A DNA stretch of 64,000 bases from G963674665 sp964609625. Its GTDB lineage: Bacteria; Desulfobacterota; Desulfovibrionia; Desulfovibrionales; Desulfovibrionaceae. The first letter of the stretch is position 1; each line of letters opens with the position of its first letter. Positions 40,294 to 47,698 of the stretch are shown here, piece by piece. The stretch is taken from the NCBI GenBank assembly GCA_964609625.1, contig CAZSRS010000017.1, positions 1 through 64,000 on the forward strand, in the 5' to 3' direction. Both the position numbers and the translations under genes were made by a program. The notes beneath the pieces were generated by a model. That model was not told the DNA's origin. It was given only the letters and a program-made list of their open reading frames with translations, and did no database searches.

Positions 40294-41250
40294 CTAGAGC
40301 AACCCGAAGAAGTCATTCAAGTATTTCAGTGCCGTATACACAACGATGACGGCCAACATCCACTTGATGACCTTTGCGGGCACGAACTTCTGGCAGCGCG
40401 CGCCGAGGTACATGCCCGCCATGCCGCCGATGCCGAAAAGAATGCCCAGCGTCCAGTCCGGCGCCACGGACATTTCCGGATACAGAGGCGCGATTGCCTG
40501 GAAGAAGAGCACACCGGCGATTGACGTCACGAAAGTGCCCATGAGTGCCGCGCCGGCCACCGTATAGACGGGGAGGTGGTAGAAGGTGACGAAGAAGGGC
40601 GCGATGATGGACCCGCCCCCAATGCCGTAAATCCCGCCGATAATGCCCACGATGAAGCTCAGGCTGAATATCCCCAGGGTCTTGACCGTGAAGGACTCGC
40701 CGTAGAACTCGTAGCTGAGTTCCGCCATGCTGAACTTGAGCACACGCACGGCTGGCAGTGTGCCCCCCGCCGCGGATGCGGCTTTCTTTCGATGTTCCAT
40801 GACCAATTTCTGGAACTTCTTCTCTGCCGAAGCCTTGTCCTGCCCCGGCGCCTTTTTCTTGAGCATGTCGTAGATCATCCGGCAGCCGATGTAGAGCAGC
40901 ACGCCCGCGGCGAAGAGCTTGAAGTTCTTCGGATCAGGGAGGTATTTGATCCTGACGATGGCGCCGATGAGCACGCCGGGCAGGGTGGCCACGATCACGA
41001 CCAGGGTCAGGGGCCAGACCATCCGCCCCTCCCGGAGGTAACGATACACACCACTGGGTATGCCGATGACGTTGAAGAGATGGTTCGTGGCGCTGACCGA
41101 AGGGTTGGTGAAGCCAAGGAAACTCATCTGGAACGGCAGGAGCAGAAAGGCTCCGGACACGCCCCCCATTGAAGTGAAAAACGATATCCCCAAGGCCACC
41201 AGGGGTGGAACCCAGGGGGAGACCTCGATCCCGGCTGTTGGGAAAAACAT
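40294..41250 (-). CDS. TSUP (TauE/SafE) family anion transporter, probable TunR target
   Basis: 318 residues; GGAGG precedes the ATG. The TSUP signatures are SFFTSMGGVSGAFLLLPF near residue 25 and its inverted repeat GIIGGIYGIGGGSIIAPF near residue 215, with about eight membrane helices. A polar cytoplasmic loop near residues 125-160 (KKKAPGQDKASAEKKFQKLV) is longer than usual. TSUP carriers move sulfite, sulfonates or oxyanions. In sulfate reducers a TSUP gene controlled by TunR is known, thought to handle tungstate/molybdate stress. Here it is divergent from a TunR-like gene. Confidence 0.87.
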   Translation of the reverse strand: MFFPTAGIEVSPWVPPLVALGISFFTSMGGVSGAFLLLPFQMSFLGFTNPSVSATNHLFNVIGIPSGVYRYLREGRMVWPLTLVVIVATLPGVLIGAIVRIKYLPDPKNFKLFAAGVLLYIGCRMIYDMLKKKAPGQDKASAEKKFQKLVMEHRKKAASAAGGTLPAVRVLKFSMAELSYEFYGESFTVKTLGIFSLSFIVGIIGGIYGIGGGSIIAPFFVTFYHLPVYTVAGAALMGTFVTSIAGVLFFQAIAPLYPEMSVAPDWTLGILFGIGGMAGMYLGARCQKFVPAKVIKWMLAVIVVYTALKYLNDFFGLL

Positions 41251-41273
41251 GAGGGCCTCCGTGGTTCAATGTA

Positions 41274-41309
41274 CACTGTCACGATTTCACTTAATTTCGT
41301 GTCACTGTC
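41274..41309. promoter_or_regulatory. Candidate TunR operator in the TSUP/TunR intergenic region
   Basis: An inverted repeat CACGA (41280-41284) / TCGTG (41297-41301) is bracketed by direct repeats CACTGTC (41274-41280 and 41303-41309). The 36-base element lies just upstream of the TSUP start (41250). Its size suits the roughly 30-bp TunR motif, and the two arms with a central spacer recall Xer recombination sites, as expected for a recombinase-derived regulator. Confidence 0.5.
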
Positions 41310-41398
41310 CCAAGAATCGGCCTGGATGTCAACAAATAATTACGCTAGAATCACATGCAGCAGCACTACCAGTAACGAAACGTGTCCGTGAGGAACGC

Positions 41399-42505
41399 AT
41401 GGTTTTCCAGCAGAACGAAGCCCCGGGCAATCCCAGGAAGCAGGTCTCCACGGCGAACAGAGCCGATCACGGCCGTATTGTCGTCACACAGGGCAAAGGA
41501 CAGTACCTCGACACGGACCAGCTCGCCCGGTTGGAACACTCTTTCAGGGAATGGGTGGGCAGCGCGACGCGGGCGGACATCCGCTTCTCCCGACGGCGCA
41601 TCCTGCTCATCTTTCTGCTGATCCGTCACTCCGGCGGTAAGCTGAGCGAGGTCCTTTCCCTGAACCTGTCCAGGGACGTCGATCTGATCCGGCAATGCAT
41701 CCATTTCCGCATTGGCGGGAGCGACGTTCCACACACCAGGGAGGTCCAGATTTCCAACACGTTGTGCCAGGAACTCGGAAACATGCTGGCGGACCCCTTG
41801 GTTGCCGACAGTCTAAGCGATCTACTGGCCGTCGATCCCGCCTTTGTGCGCCGGAAGTTCTACGAACGGGCCCAGGCTTGCGGGTATGCCAGGCGCAGCG
41901 GCAGTCCGGAGATGATCCGCAAGGCCAGGGCCGTGGAGCTGATGCAGGGGAACATGCCCCTGCCGGCGGTGCAGATGATGCTGGGGCACTCCACCCCCAA
42001 TCTCACATCCTCCTATGTCACCTTTTCCGAAGCCGAGATCCAACAGGTAACCAGGCTGTATCTGGAGCGGGAGTCCACCCGGAAGACCAGTGCCCGCAAC
42101 GCCTTTTTCGGCAAGATCCGCGATATTCGGCGCGGCGACATCCAGACCGTTGTCACCCTGAGCACCCTTGACGGATGCTCCGTGACCACGGTGATCACCA
42201 ATGACAGTCTCGACCGCCTGGGCCTCACCCCCGGCAGGCTGGTCACCGCGGAAGTCAAGGCGCCCTGGGTCATCCTCCAGAGGGGGGGGGAAGAGCCCGC
42301 GTGCAGCGCGGAAAACCGCTTCCAGGGCGTGGTCACGCGCATCGCCAGGGGCGAGGTCAATACGGAATACATCCTCCGCATTGCCGACGGCACGGAATTG
42401 AGTTCAGTGATCCTCTCCGAGAGCAGTCGCACACTGGAGTTGGAGGTCGGCGACCGCGCCTGGGCTCTGTTCAACTGCCACGCGGTGATCCTGCGGGTGG
42501 ATTGA
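41399..42505 (+). CDS. tunR: TunR-type tungstate/molybdate-responsive regulator
   Basis: 368 residues; GAGGA lies five bases before the ATG. The N-terminal two thirds is a tyrosine-recombinase-like domain: RHSGGKLSEVLSLNL, PEMIRKARAVELMQG and MLGHSTPNLTSSYVTF. The first catalytic Arg is a Lys and the HxxR histidine is a Glu, so recombination is unlikely, although a Tyr remains. The C-terminal third holds two Mop/TOBE oxyanion-binding domains, SARNAFFGKIRDIRRG and SAENRFQGVVTRIARG. This architecture is that of TunR, described in sulfate-reducing deltaproteobacteria. Divergence from a TSUP gene matches the subgroup that represses such transporters. Confidence 0.87.
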   Translation: MVFQQNEAPGNPRKQVSTANRADHGRIVVTQGKGQYLDTDQLARLEHSFREWVGSATRADIRFSRRRILLIFLLIRHSGGKLSEVLSLNLSRDVDLIRQCIHFRIGGSDVPHTREVQISNTLCQELGNMLADPLVADSLSDLLAVDPAFVRRKFYERAQACGYARRSGSPEMIRKARAVELMQGNMPLPAVQMMLGHSTPNLTSSYVTFSEAEIQQVTRLYLERESTRKTSARNAFFGKIRDIRRGDIQTVVTLSTLDGCSVTTVITNDSLDRLGLTPGRLVTAEVKAPWVILQRGGEEPACSAENRFQGVVTRIARGEVNTEYILRIADGTELSSVILSESSRTLELEVGDRAWALFNCHAVILRVD

Positions 42506-42576
42506 GGACTGGCGAACCACGTCGACAACATAGACCGGGAGCGATACCTCCGCGGATCGGACGGCCAGGAAGCGTC

Positions 42577-43671
42577 ATGACTACAGAAAACCAACCACTG
42601 ATGCGGAGCGTTCCTCGTGGCCTGGGGTCCCTCACCTGGGAGTGGAAGGCCCGCCACCTGCTCACGGACAAATTCGTGATGCTGGACTTCGTCAAGCTGA
42701 TGCTCATCGCCGGCGGCGCCATGACCCTGCTGCTCGTGCTCGCGGTCTCCTTCAAGGGCGACAAGTCCACAATGCTGGACATGGCCCTGTTCTGCGCCGT
42801 GATGACCGGTGGCATCGCTGTGCTCTTCCTGCTGATCATGGCCGTGATCGGGGGACGGTTCCGCTACCGCTTCAGTGTGGACGACACGGGCGTCACCTTT
42901 GAAATGCTCTCCGGTTTCGTCAAGAAGACCAACAAGCTGGCCATCTTCCTCGGCGTCCTGGCCCGCAACCCCGGCGTCATGGGCGCGGGCATCCTGGCCA
43001 TGTCCGAAGAATACAACAGGATCGATTTCAAGGACTTGACCAGGGTGCGTTATTACCCCGACGCCCGTGTCATCTTTCTACGCGCACGGTTCAACCCCAA
43101 ACCCATCCGCCTCTATTGCCCCCCCGAATTGTACGCCAGCGTGGCCGCGGCCATCCGGGCCGGCCAAGACAAGGGGCGGCAGGCGCGCGCCCAGGAAGTC
43201 CTCGAACTGGGACCCTCCGTTCTGCCCCGGCGCTTCAAGACCTCCGTGGCCGTGCTGGTGGCAACATTGCTGTTGTTCGTGTCACCTCTCCCCGTGCACC
43301 CCCTTGTCCCGACGGCAGCGGGGTTCCTGGCCCTGACCGCGCTCTGGCTCGCTCCCTTGAGAAAACCCCTGGCCGTGCTGCTCGTCCTGGCCCTCTGCGG
43401 CCTTGTCCTGCTCCTCGGCCAGGAGCTGTTCACCGTGCGCATCACCACCACGGAAGAGGAATTCCTGGCCTATGCCAGGAGCCAGGGCGTGCAGCTCGAT
43501 GCTGTTCACCCCTCCCTGCTCGGGAACTTCGCCCCCTATCAGACATTCCATGCCGAAGAATGGCTTGGGCTGGGGGTGTGCCTGGCGGGCGCGCTGATCC
43601 TCGCCGGCGTCGGCGTCGCGGCCTTTGCCGGCGCATTTCTCCGAAAAAAAACCGAAAAGGAGTCCGCATGA
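42577..43671 (+). CDS. Multi-pass membrane protein of unknown function
   Basis: 364 residues; AGGAAG precedes the ATG. There are two hydrophobic segments near residues 40-90 (LMLIAGGAMTLLLVLAV and GGIAVLFLLIMAVIGG). A cytoplasmic, PH-like or beta-rich middle follows (RYRFSVDDTGVTFEML, then DLTRVRYYPDARVIFLRARF). Four more hydrophobic segments lie in the C-terminal third. It is the first of four consecutive plus-strand genes encoding membrane or exported proteins; the next overlaps it by four bases. No known family is recognised. Confidence 0.65.
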   Translation: MTTENQPLMRSVPRGLGSLTWEWKARHLLTDKFVMLDFVKLMLIAGGAMTLLLVLAVSFKGDKSTMLDMALFCAVMTGGIAVLFLLIMAVIGGRFRYRFSVDDTGVTFEMLSGFVKKTNKLAIFLGVLARNPGVMGAGILAMSEEYNRIDFKDLTRVRYYPDARVIFLRARFNPKPIRLYCPPELYASVAAAIRAGQDKGRQARAQEVLELGPSVLPRRFKTSVAVLVATLLLFVSPLPVHPLVPTAAGFLALTALWLAPLRKPLAVLLVLALCGLVLLLGQELFTVRITTTEEEFLAYARSQGVQLDAVHPSLLGNFAPYQTFHAEEWLGLGVCLAGALILAGVGVAAFAGAFLRKKTEKESA

Positions 43672-44132
43672 ACATCCTTGCATCCAATGCAACGGCACGG
43701 AGCCCTTGGCCGCGCTTCCTGCGGCGGCTCTGTCTCCTCGGGGGGGCGGTGTCGCTCCTGGCTGCTGGCCTGGCCTATGCCGGCTCCATTGTCACGGCCA
43801 CGTGCCCCTGTGGATACGAGAAAAGCATGGTCCTGTTCGGGGGGCGTGCGAACTTCCAGACACATTGCTGGCTGCCGGCCCTGTGCACGGTGAGCGGCGA
43901 AATGATCATGGTCAACGTCCTGGACCCGGACACGCCACCGGCGGAGTGCCCCAAGGGCGGGTTCACGCTCTACACCGACCCCACCCTGCGCCAGGGAGAT
44001 GGAAGCGGGATCGTGACCTCCTGGAACCTCCAGTCCAAGGGCTTATCCTTCAGCCTGCCGGATGCGGCCTATTTCTGCCCCAAATGCCGTCAATTCCGGC
44101 TGCGGTTCAGCCTGACGGGCATGTGGGACTGA
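43668..44132 (+). CDS. Small exported Cys-rich protein
   Basis: 154 residues, coupled to the preceding gene by an ATGA overlap. A signal peptide (FLRRLCLLGGAVSLLAAGLAYAG) is followed by cysteines in TATCPCGYEKS, THCWLPALC, ECPKGGF and FCPKCRQF. The CPCG and CPKC pairs could form a zinc ribbon or disulfides in the periplasm. Unknown family. Confidence 0.65.
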   Translation: MNILASNATARSPWPRFLRRLCLLGGAVSLLAAGLAYAGSIVTATCPCGYEKSMVLFGGRANFQTHCWLPALCTVSGEMIMVNVLDPDTPPAECPKGGFTLYTDPTLRQGDGSGIVTSWNLQSKGLSFSLPDAAYFCPKCRQFRLRFSLTGMWD

Positions 44133-44167
44133 GCATTCACCCCCGCGCTGCACTGGAGGAGCTATCC

Positions 44168-44584
44168 ATGCACGTCCTCAGGAGTATCCGCACCCTGCCC
44201 CTTGTCCTGCCTCTTTTACTGGCCCTTGTCCTCTGCATGGCGGCTTTTCCGCCATGGACTTGCGCCGAAGACGAGTACACCGACTACCTGGGGCGTTGGC
44301 TGATCTGGATCGAGGATGCCGCGCCCGGGGAAGAGGAATCCGTCGAATTCTTCGCGGAAGACGGCTGGCTCGTGGGCAGGCCGAACCGGCCGGAGCTGCC
44401 CGTATTGCGGCTCGAATCAGGCCCGGACGGCTTGCTGCACGGTGAGGCGGTGAGCCAGGAGGATCCGGAAGAGATCACCCCGGTGACCGTGGAACTGCTC
44501 CGGCACAAGGACAAGCTCCTGTTGACCTTTGCCCCGCCGGAGAGCGAGTACGTGCATGTGCTGGCGGTGCGCGCCGCCGAGTGA
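44168..44584 (+). CDS. Small exported acidic protein
   Basis: 138 residues; GGAGGA precedes the ATG. A long signal peptide (LPLVLPLLLALVLCMAAF) precedes a mostly acidic, beta-rich mature part (YLGRWLIWIEDAAPGEEES, LLLTFAPPESEYVHVLAV). No conserved domain is visible. Third gene of the unknown exported-protein operon. Confidence 0.6.
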   Translation: MHVLRSIRTLPLVLPLLLALVLCMAAFPPWTCAEDEYTDYLGRWLIWIEDAAPGEEESVEFFAEDGWLVGRPNRPELPVLRLESGPDGLLHGEAVSQEDPEEITPVTVELLRHKDKLLLTFAPPESEYVHVLAVRAAE

Positions 44585-44629
44585 AACATGCAAGCAAACC
44601 TGTCACCGTTTGTGGGGGAGGAAAACACC

Positions 44630-45559
44630 ATGTCCAGCGTTTCTCGCCGTCTTCTGCCACTCCTGATCCTGCTGCTCTGCCCGGCCTTGGTTCTTGCCGA
44701 CGTCAGGCCCAATCCACTGGACCACGGCATGAACCCCCAACTGCGGCACGGCGAGGTGCGCATGCGGGAAGAGACCGTGCTCATCACCCTGGGGCGTGAG
44801 CGCTGCCGCATCCAGTGCCTGTTCGTCCTCGTCAACACCTCGCCCGCGGTGCAGCAGCTGGAGGTGGGCTTTCCGGCAAACTACCCCCACGACATCCTCG
44901 ACGCCACGCTGCTCATCGACGACATGCCCTGCCCCTTGCGCAAGGAAGTGGAGAAAAAAATCAACAGACGAGTCCATGACGATGGAGTCTTCGAACGGGT
45001 GCACATGACCCACTGGCTGCTCTGGAACATGCGCTTCGAGCCGCACCAGACGCGGATAGTCGAGATCACCTACGAGGTGGCGCCCAGGGACAACGCCGAC
45101 GTCTGGAGCACCCCCTACACCCAGCACCGTTTCGACATCGCCAGAGAGTTCGAGGCCGGTGGCCGGGCCGTCACGCCGGAAGTCGCGGCCGTGCTCGCGG
45201 CCATCCGCAGCCTTTCCACCGGCTATACTCTGCGTACAGGGGCAGGATGGAAAGACACCATCGCCTCGGCCGTGCTCCAGGTGGAGCATCCCGAGATGGG
45301 CGCCCAGGCCCTGCGCTGGGCCGAGCCCGCAACCGGACTGCGCTTCACCGCCAGGGGCTTGGACTGGCGGCTCACGAACCTGGATCCGGACTTCGACCTC
45401 TTCGTGGAGTTCAATCCCTTCCTGCCCCTGGATGCGGAGCAAGAGCTGGCGGCGCGGGCCGTGCAACGCCACCCGGACAGCGTAGCGCTGCGCGCCTATG
45501 CGGATTACTTGGCCGGGGTCGCGACCCAACGCAACGGGGTGGGGTCGCCCTCGCCCTGA
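44630..45559 (+). CDS. Exported DUF4424-like protein
   Basis: 309 residues from ATG 44630, which has GGAGG upstream (an earlier ATG lacks a site). The signal peptide is LLPLLILLLCPALVLADV. The mature N-terminus DVRPNPLDHGMNPQLRHGEV, then VRMREETVLITLGRERCRIQ and FVLVNTSPAVQQLEVGFPAN, resembles periplasmic DUF4424-type beta-sandwich proteins whose role is unknown. Last of the four-gene operon. It converges with a histidine kinase 27 bases away. Confidence 0.65.
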   Translation: MSSVSRRLLPLLILLLCPALVLADVRPNPLDHGMNPQLRHGEVRMREETVLITLGRERCRIQCLFVLVNTSPAVQQLEVGFPANYPHDILDATLLIDDMPCPLRKEVEKKINRRVHDDGVFERVHMTHWLLWNMRFEPHQTRIVEITYEVAPRDNADVWSTPYTQHRFDIAREFEAGGRAVTPEVAAVLAAIRSLSTGYTLRTGAGWKDTIASAVLQVEHPEMGAQALRWAEPATGLRFTARGLDWRLTNLDPDFDLFVEFNPFLPLDAEQELAARAVQRHPDSVALRAYADYLAGVATQRNGVGSPSP

Positions 45560-45586
45560 AGCATGCCGCGCACCGTGGGATGTGGA

Positions 45587-47347
45587 TCAGGCAATGTTTT
45601 GGGCCGGCAGGGTCACTGTGAAGCAGCTGCCCTGCCCAGGTGTGGATTCGACTTGGATGCTGCCGCCGTAGTGTTCCACGATCTGCTTGCAAATGGCCAG
45701 CCCCAGGCCGGTACCCGAGGCGCCCCAGCCAACATCCTCCTCGACCTTGAAGAATTTGTCGAAGATCCGCTCCAGTGCTTGGGACGGTATGCCCAGCCCC
45801 GTGTCGCGCACGCTGAAGACCACGTTGTCGCCATCCGCAGCCACGGCCAGAAGCACCTCACCCTCGATGGTAAACTTGACCGCGTTGTGCAGCAAATTGA
45901 GCAGCACCTGACGCAACTTGTCCGGATCCATGACGATGTACGGCAGAGGCCCTGCCGTGTTGAGCCGCAAGATCACCGGGGGAGAGTTCTCGAACAGACC
46001 GCTGGCCGCCTGGGCCGCCTCCAGGAGCGCCCGCTCCGGATCCAGGGGCTGGTCGTTCCAGACCATGTGACCGGATTCGATTCTGGCCAGATCCAGGAAC
46101 TCGCTGATCAGCCTGGTCAGCCGTTCGCTTTCACCCGATACGATCCCCAGGTTGGAGAGAATGCGCCTCCCGCGCTGCATCTCCTCGGGTGTGAAGTTGG
46201 CCTTCTGGAAATGTTTGAGGAAGTCCTTGCGGATGAGTTTGGCGAAGCCCAGGATTGAAGTCAGGGGCGTGCGCAGCTCGTGGGAGACCGAGGACAACAG
46301 TGCGGATTTGATCCGATCCAGTTCTTGCAAGCGTGCGTTGGCTTTGGTCAGTTCCAGGGTCTGCTGTTCGAGGGCCGCGGTACGCTCGGCCACCATGGCT
46401 TCGAGTCGTTCGTTGAGTCGCGAGAGGTCCTCCTCGACCTTCTTGCGCTCAATGGCCACGGCCACCTGCTCGGACAGCGCCACCATGAAGGCGACGTCCG
46501 TCTCGTCGTAATGCAGGGGATTTTCGTAATGTTGCACGGCCATGGCGCCGATGATCTTGCCGCCCACGCTGAGAGGTACGCCCAGCCATACGGCCGGATC
46601 AGTGCCCACCACGCCGATCTCCCCACGGCTCTTTCGCAACGCCAGTTCGTCCCTGCGCAGGAACAAGGGTCTGCCGCCGCGGATGACCCGCACCGTGAGC
46701 GTGTCCGTGGCGGGATCGCTGATGTTGGCGATGTCGTAGTACTCGTCAACCTCATCGGAAAAATAGGGAAACACGATGCAGTCCTGCTCTTCGTCCACCA
46801 TGCCGATGAAGAAGTTGGTGGCGTCCACGTGCTTGTGCAAAATGGCATGGATTGCGGGGTAGAGTTCGGAGAGGTCACGGGTGACGCTGATGGCGTTGGC
46901 TATGTCGTAGAGCGCGCCGAGGGTGCGTGATGCGGCCGTCTCCTCGCTGACGTCGATGAGTGTTGCCACCCTGCGCCCCTCGCCGAGATCGGCGTATTGC
47001 AGCGCCACCTGCCTGGGGCGGCCGTCAATCCGGACAATGACGGCTGTGGGGGCCTGTTCGAGCAGGGCCTTGCGCAGTTGCCACTGGAAACAATCCACTG
47101 TGTTCCCATCGCCCTGCCAATCACATATGACACCCCCTTGCAGAACACAGGGAGTGCCCATCGGATTTGCCACGGGGCAATACCCTGTAATACGCGCAAA
47201 GACCTTGTTCACACGAAGTATCCTGCCGTCGGTGTCGAAAATCACCGCTCCCAGGGGCAGGTTCTCGAAAACGGAGGATAGTGGATACGCTGTTCCCGGT
47301 GCCGCGTCTTGTTCGTCGCCGATAGTGTCGCTGTATGGCTCGTCCAT
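45587..47347 (-). CDS. PAS-GAF sensor histidine kinase
   Basis: 586 residues; the ATG complementary to 47345-47347 has GGGAG upstream. There is no membrane segment. PAS domain about 25-135 (LPLGAVIFDTDGRILRVNKV); GAF domain about 145-300 (LYPAIHAILHKHVDATNFF, WLGVPLSVGGKIIGAMAV). After a coiled coil the phosphoacceptor region is SSVSHELRTPLTSILGFAK near residue 355, followed by an ATP-binding domain with LLNLLHNAVKFT, DTGLGIPS and GTGLGLAICKQIVEHYGG. No response regulator is adjacent. The kinase core is very similar to that of the 47699 protein. Confidence 0.9.
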   Translation of the reverse strand: MDEPYSDTIGDEQDAAPGTAYPLSSVFENLPLGAVIFDTDGRILRVNKVFARITGYCPVANPMGTPCVLQGGVICDWQGDGNTVDCFQWQLRKALLEQAPTAVIVRIDGRPRQVALQYADLGEGRRVATLIDVSEETAASRTLGALYDIANAISVTRDLSELYPAIHAILHKHVDATNFFIGMVDEEQDCIVFPYFSDEVDEYYDIANISDPATDTLTVRVIRGGRPLFLRRDELALRKSRGEIGVVGTDPAVWLGVPLSVGGKIIGAMAVQHYENPLHYDETDVAFMVALSEQVAVAIERKKVEEDLSRLNERLEAMVAERTAALEQQTLELTKANARLQELDRIKSALLSSVSHELRTPLTSILGFAKLIRKDFLKHFQKANFTPEEMQRGRRILSNLGIVSGESERLTRLISEFLDLARIESGHMVWNDQPLDPERALLEAAQAASGLFENSPPVILRLNTAGPLPYIVMDPDKLRQVLLNLLHNAVKFTIEGEVLLAVAADGDNVVFSVRDTGLGIPSQALERIFDKFFKVEEDVGWGASGTGLGLAICKQIVEHYGGSIQVESTPGQGSCFTVTLPAQNIA

Positions 47348-47698
47348 GGCTGCTCCCTGCAATCACCGGGTGTTGTTCCGGAACAGATGCACGGTGAAGG
47401 AGGATGCACGCGCCCGAGGAAAAGTTCAGGCCCCCCCCTTGTGCTGCTTTCTATAGATACGTCTCCCCAAGCAGACATGTCAAACCGCGTTCCCGAATAT
47501 CCCTGCACCCTTCCCAAAAGGCTATGCAAGAAGTGCAACGCCGGCTCGCGAGCCCTTCAATCGAGGAGAGCATGCCTTCTCCTCGAGATGCACCTTGAGC
47601 CCTGCTCACTCCATCTGTCATTCCCGCGAAACCGTACATCCATGCACGTTTGAGGGCGTTCGAGACCGCCACCATGCCGCTCCGGATAACCCTTCCGC
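47348..47698. other. Gap between two histidine kinase genes
   Basis: 351 bases with no gene. It holds a perfect 9-bp hairpin (TCGAGGAGA, 47561-47569, with TCTCCTCGA, 47578-47586) and a 12-bp palindrome GGCTCGCGAGCC at 47543-47554. Either could end the upstream minus-strand transcript. The promoter of the 45587 kinase should lie here. Confidence 0.4.

Noticed and set aside
41399..42505. The integrase-like sequence as a mobile-element recombinase.
   Set aside because: Catalytic residues are degenerate, two Mop domains are fused to it, no attachment repeats or cargo are present, and it is divergent from a TSUP gene, all of which fit TunR.
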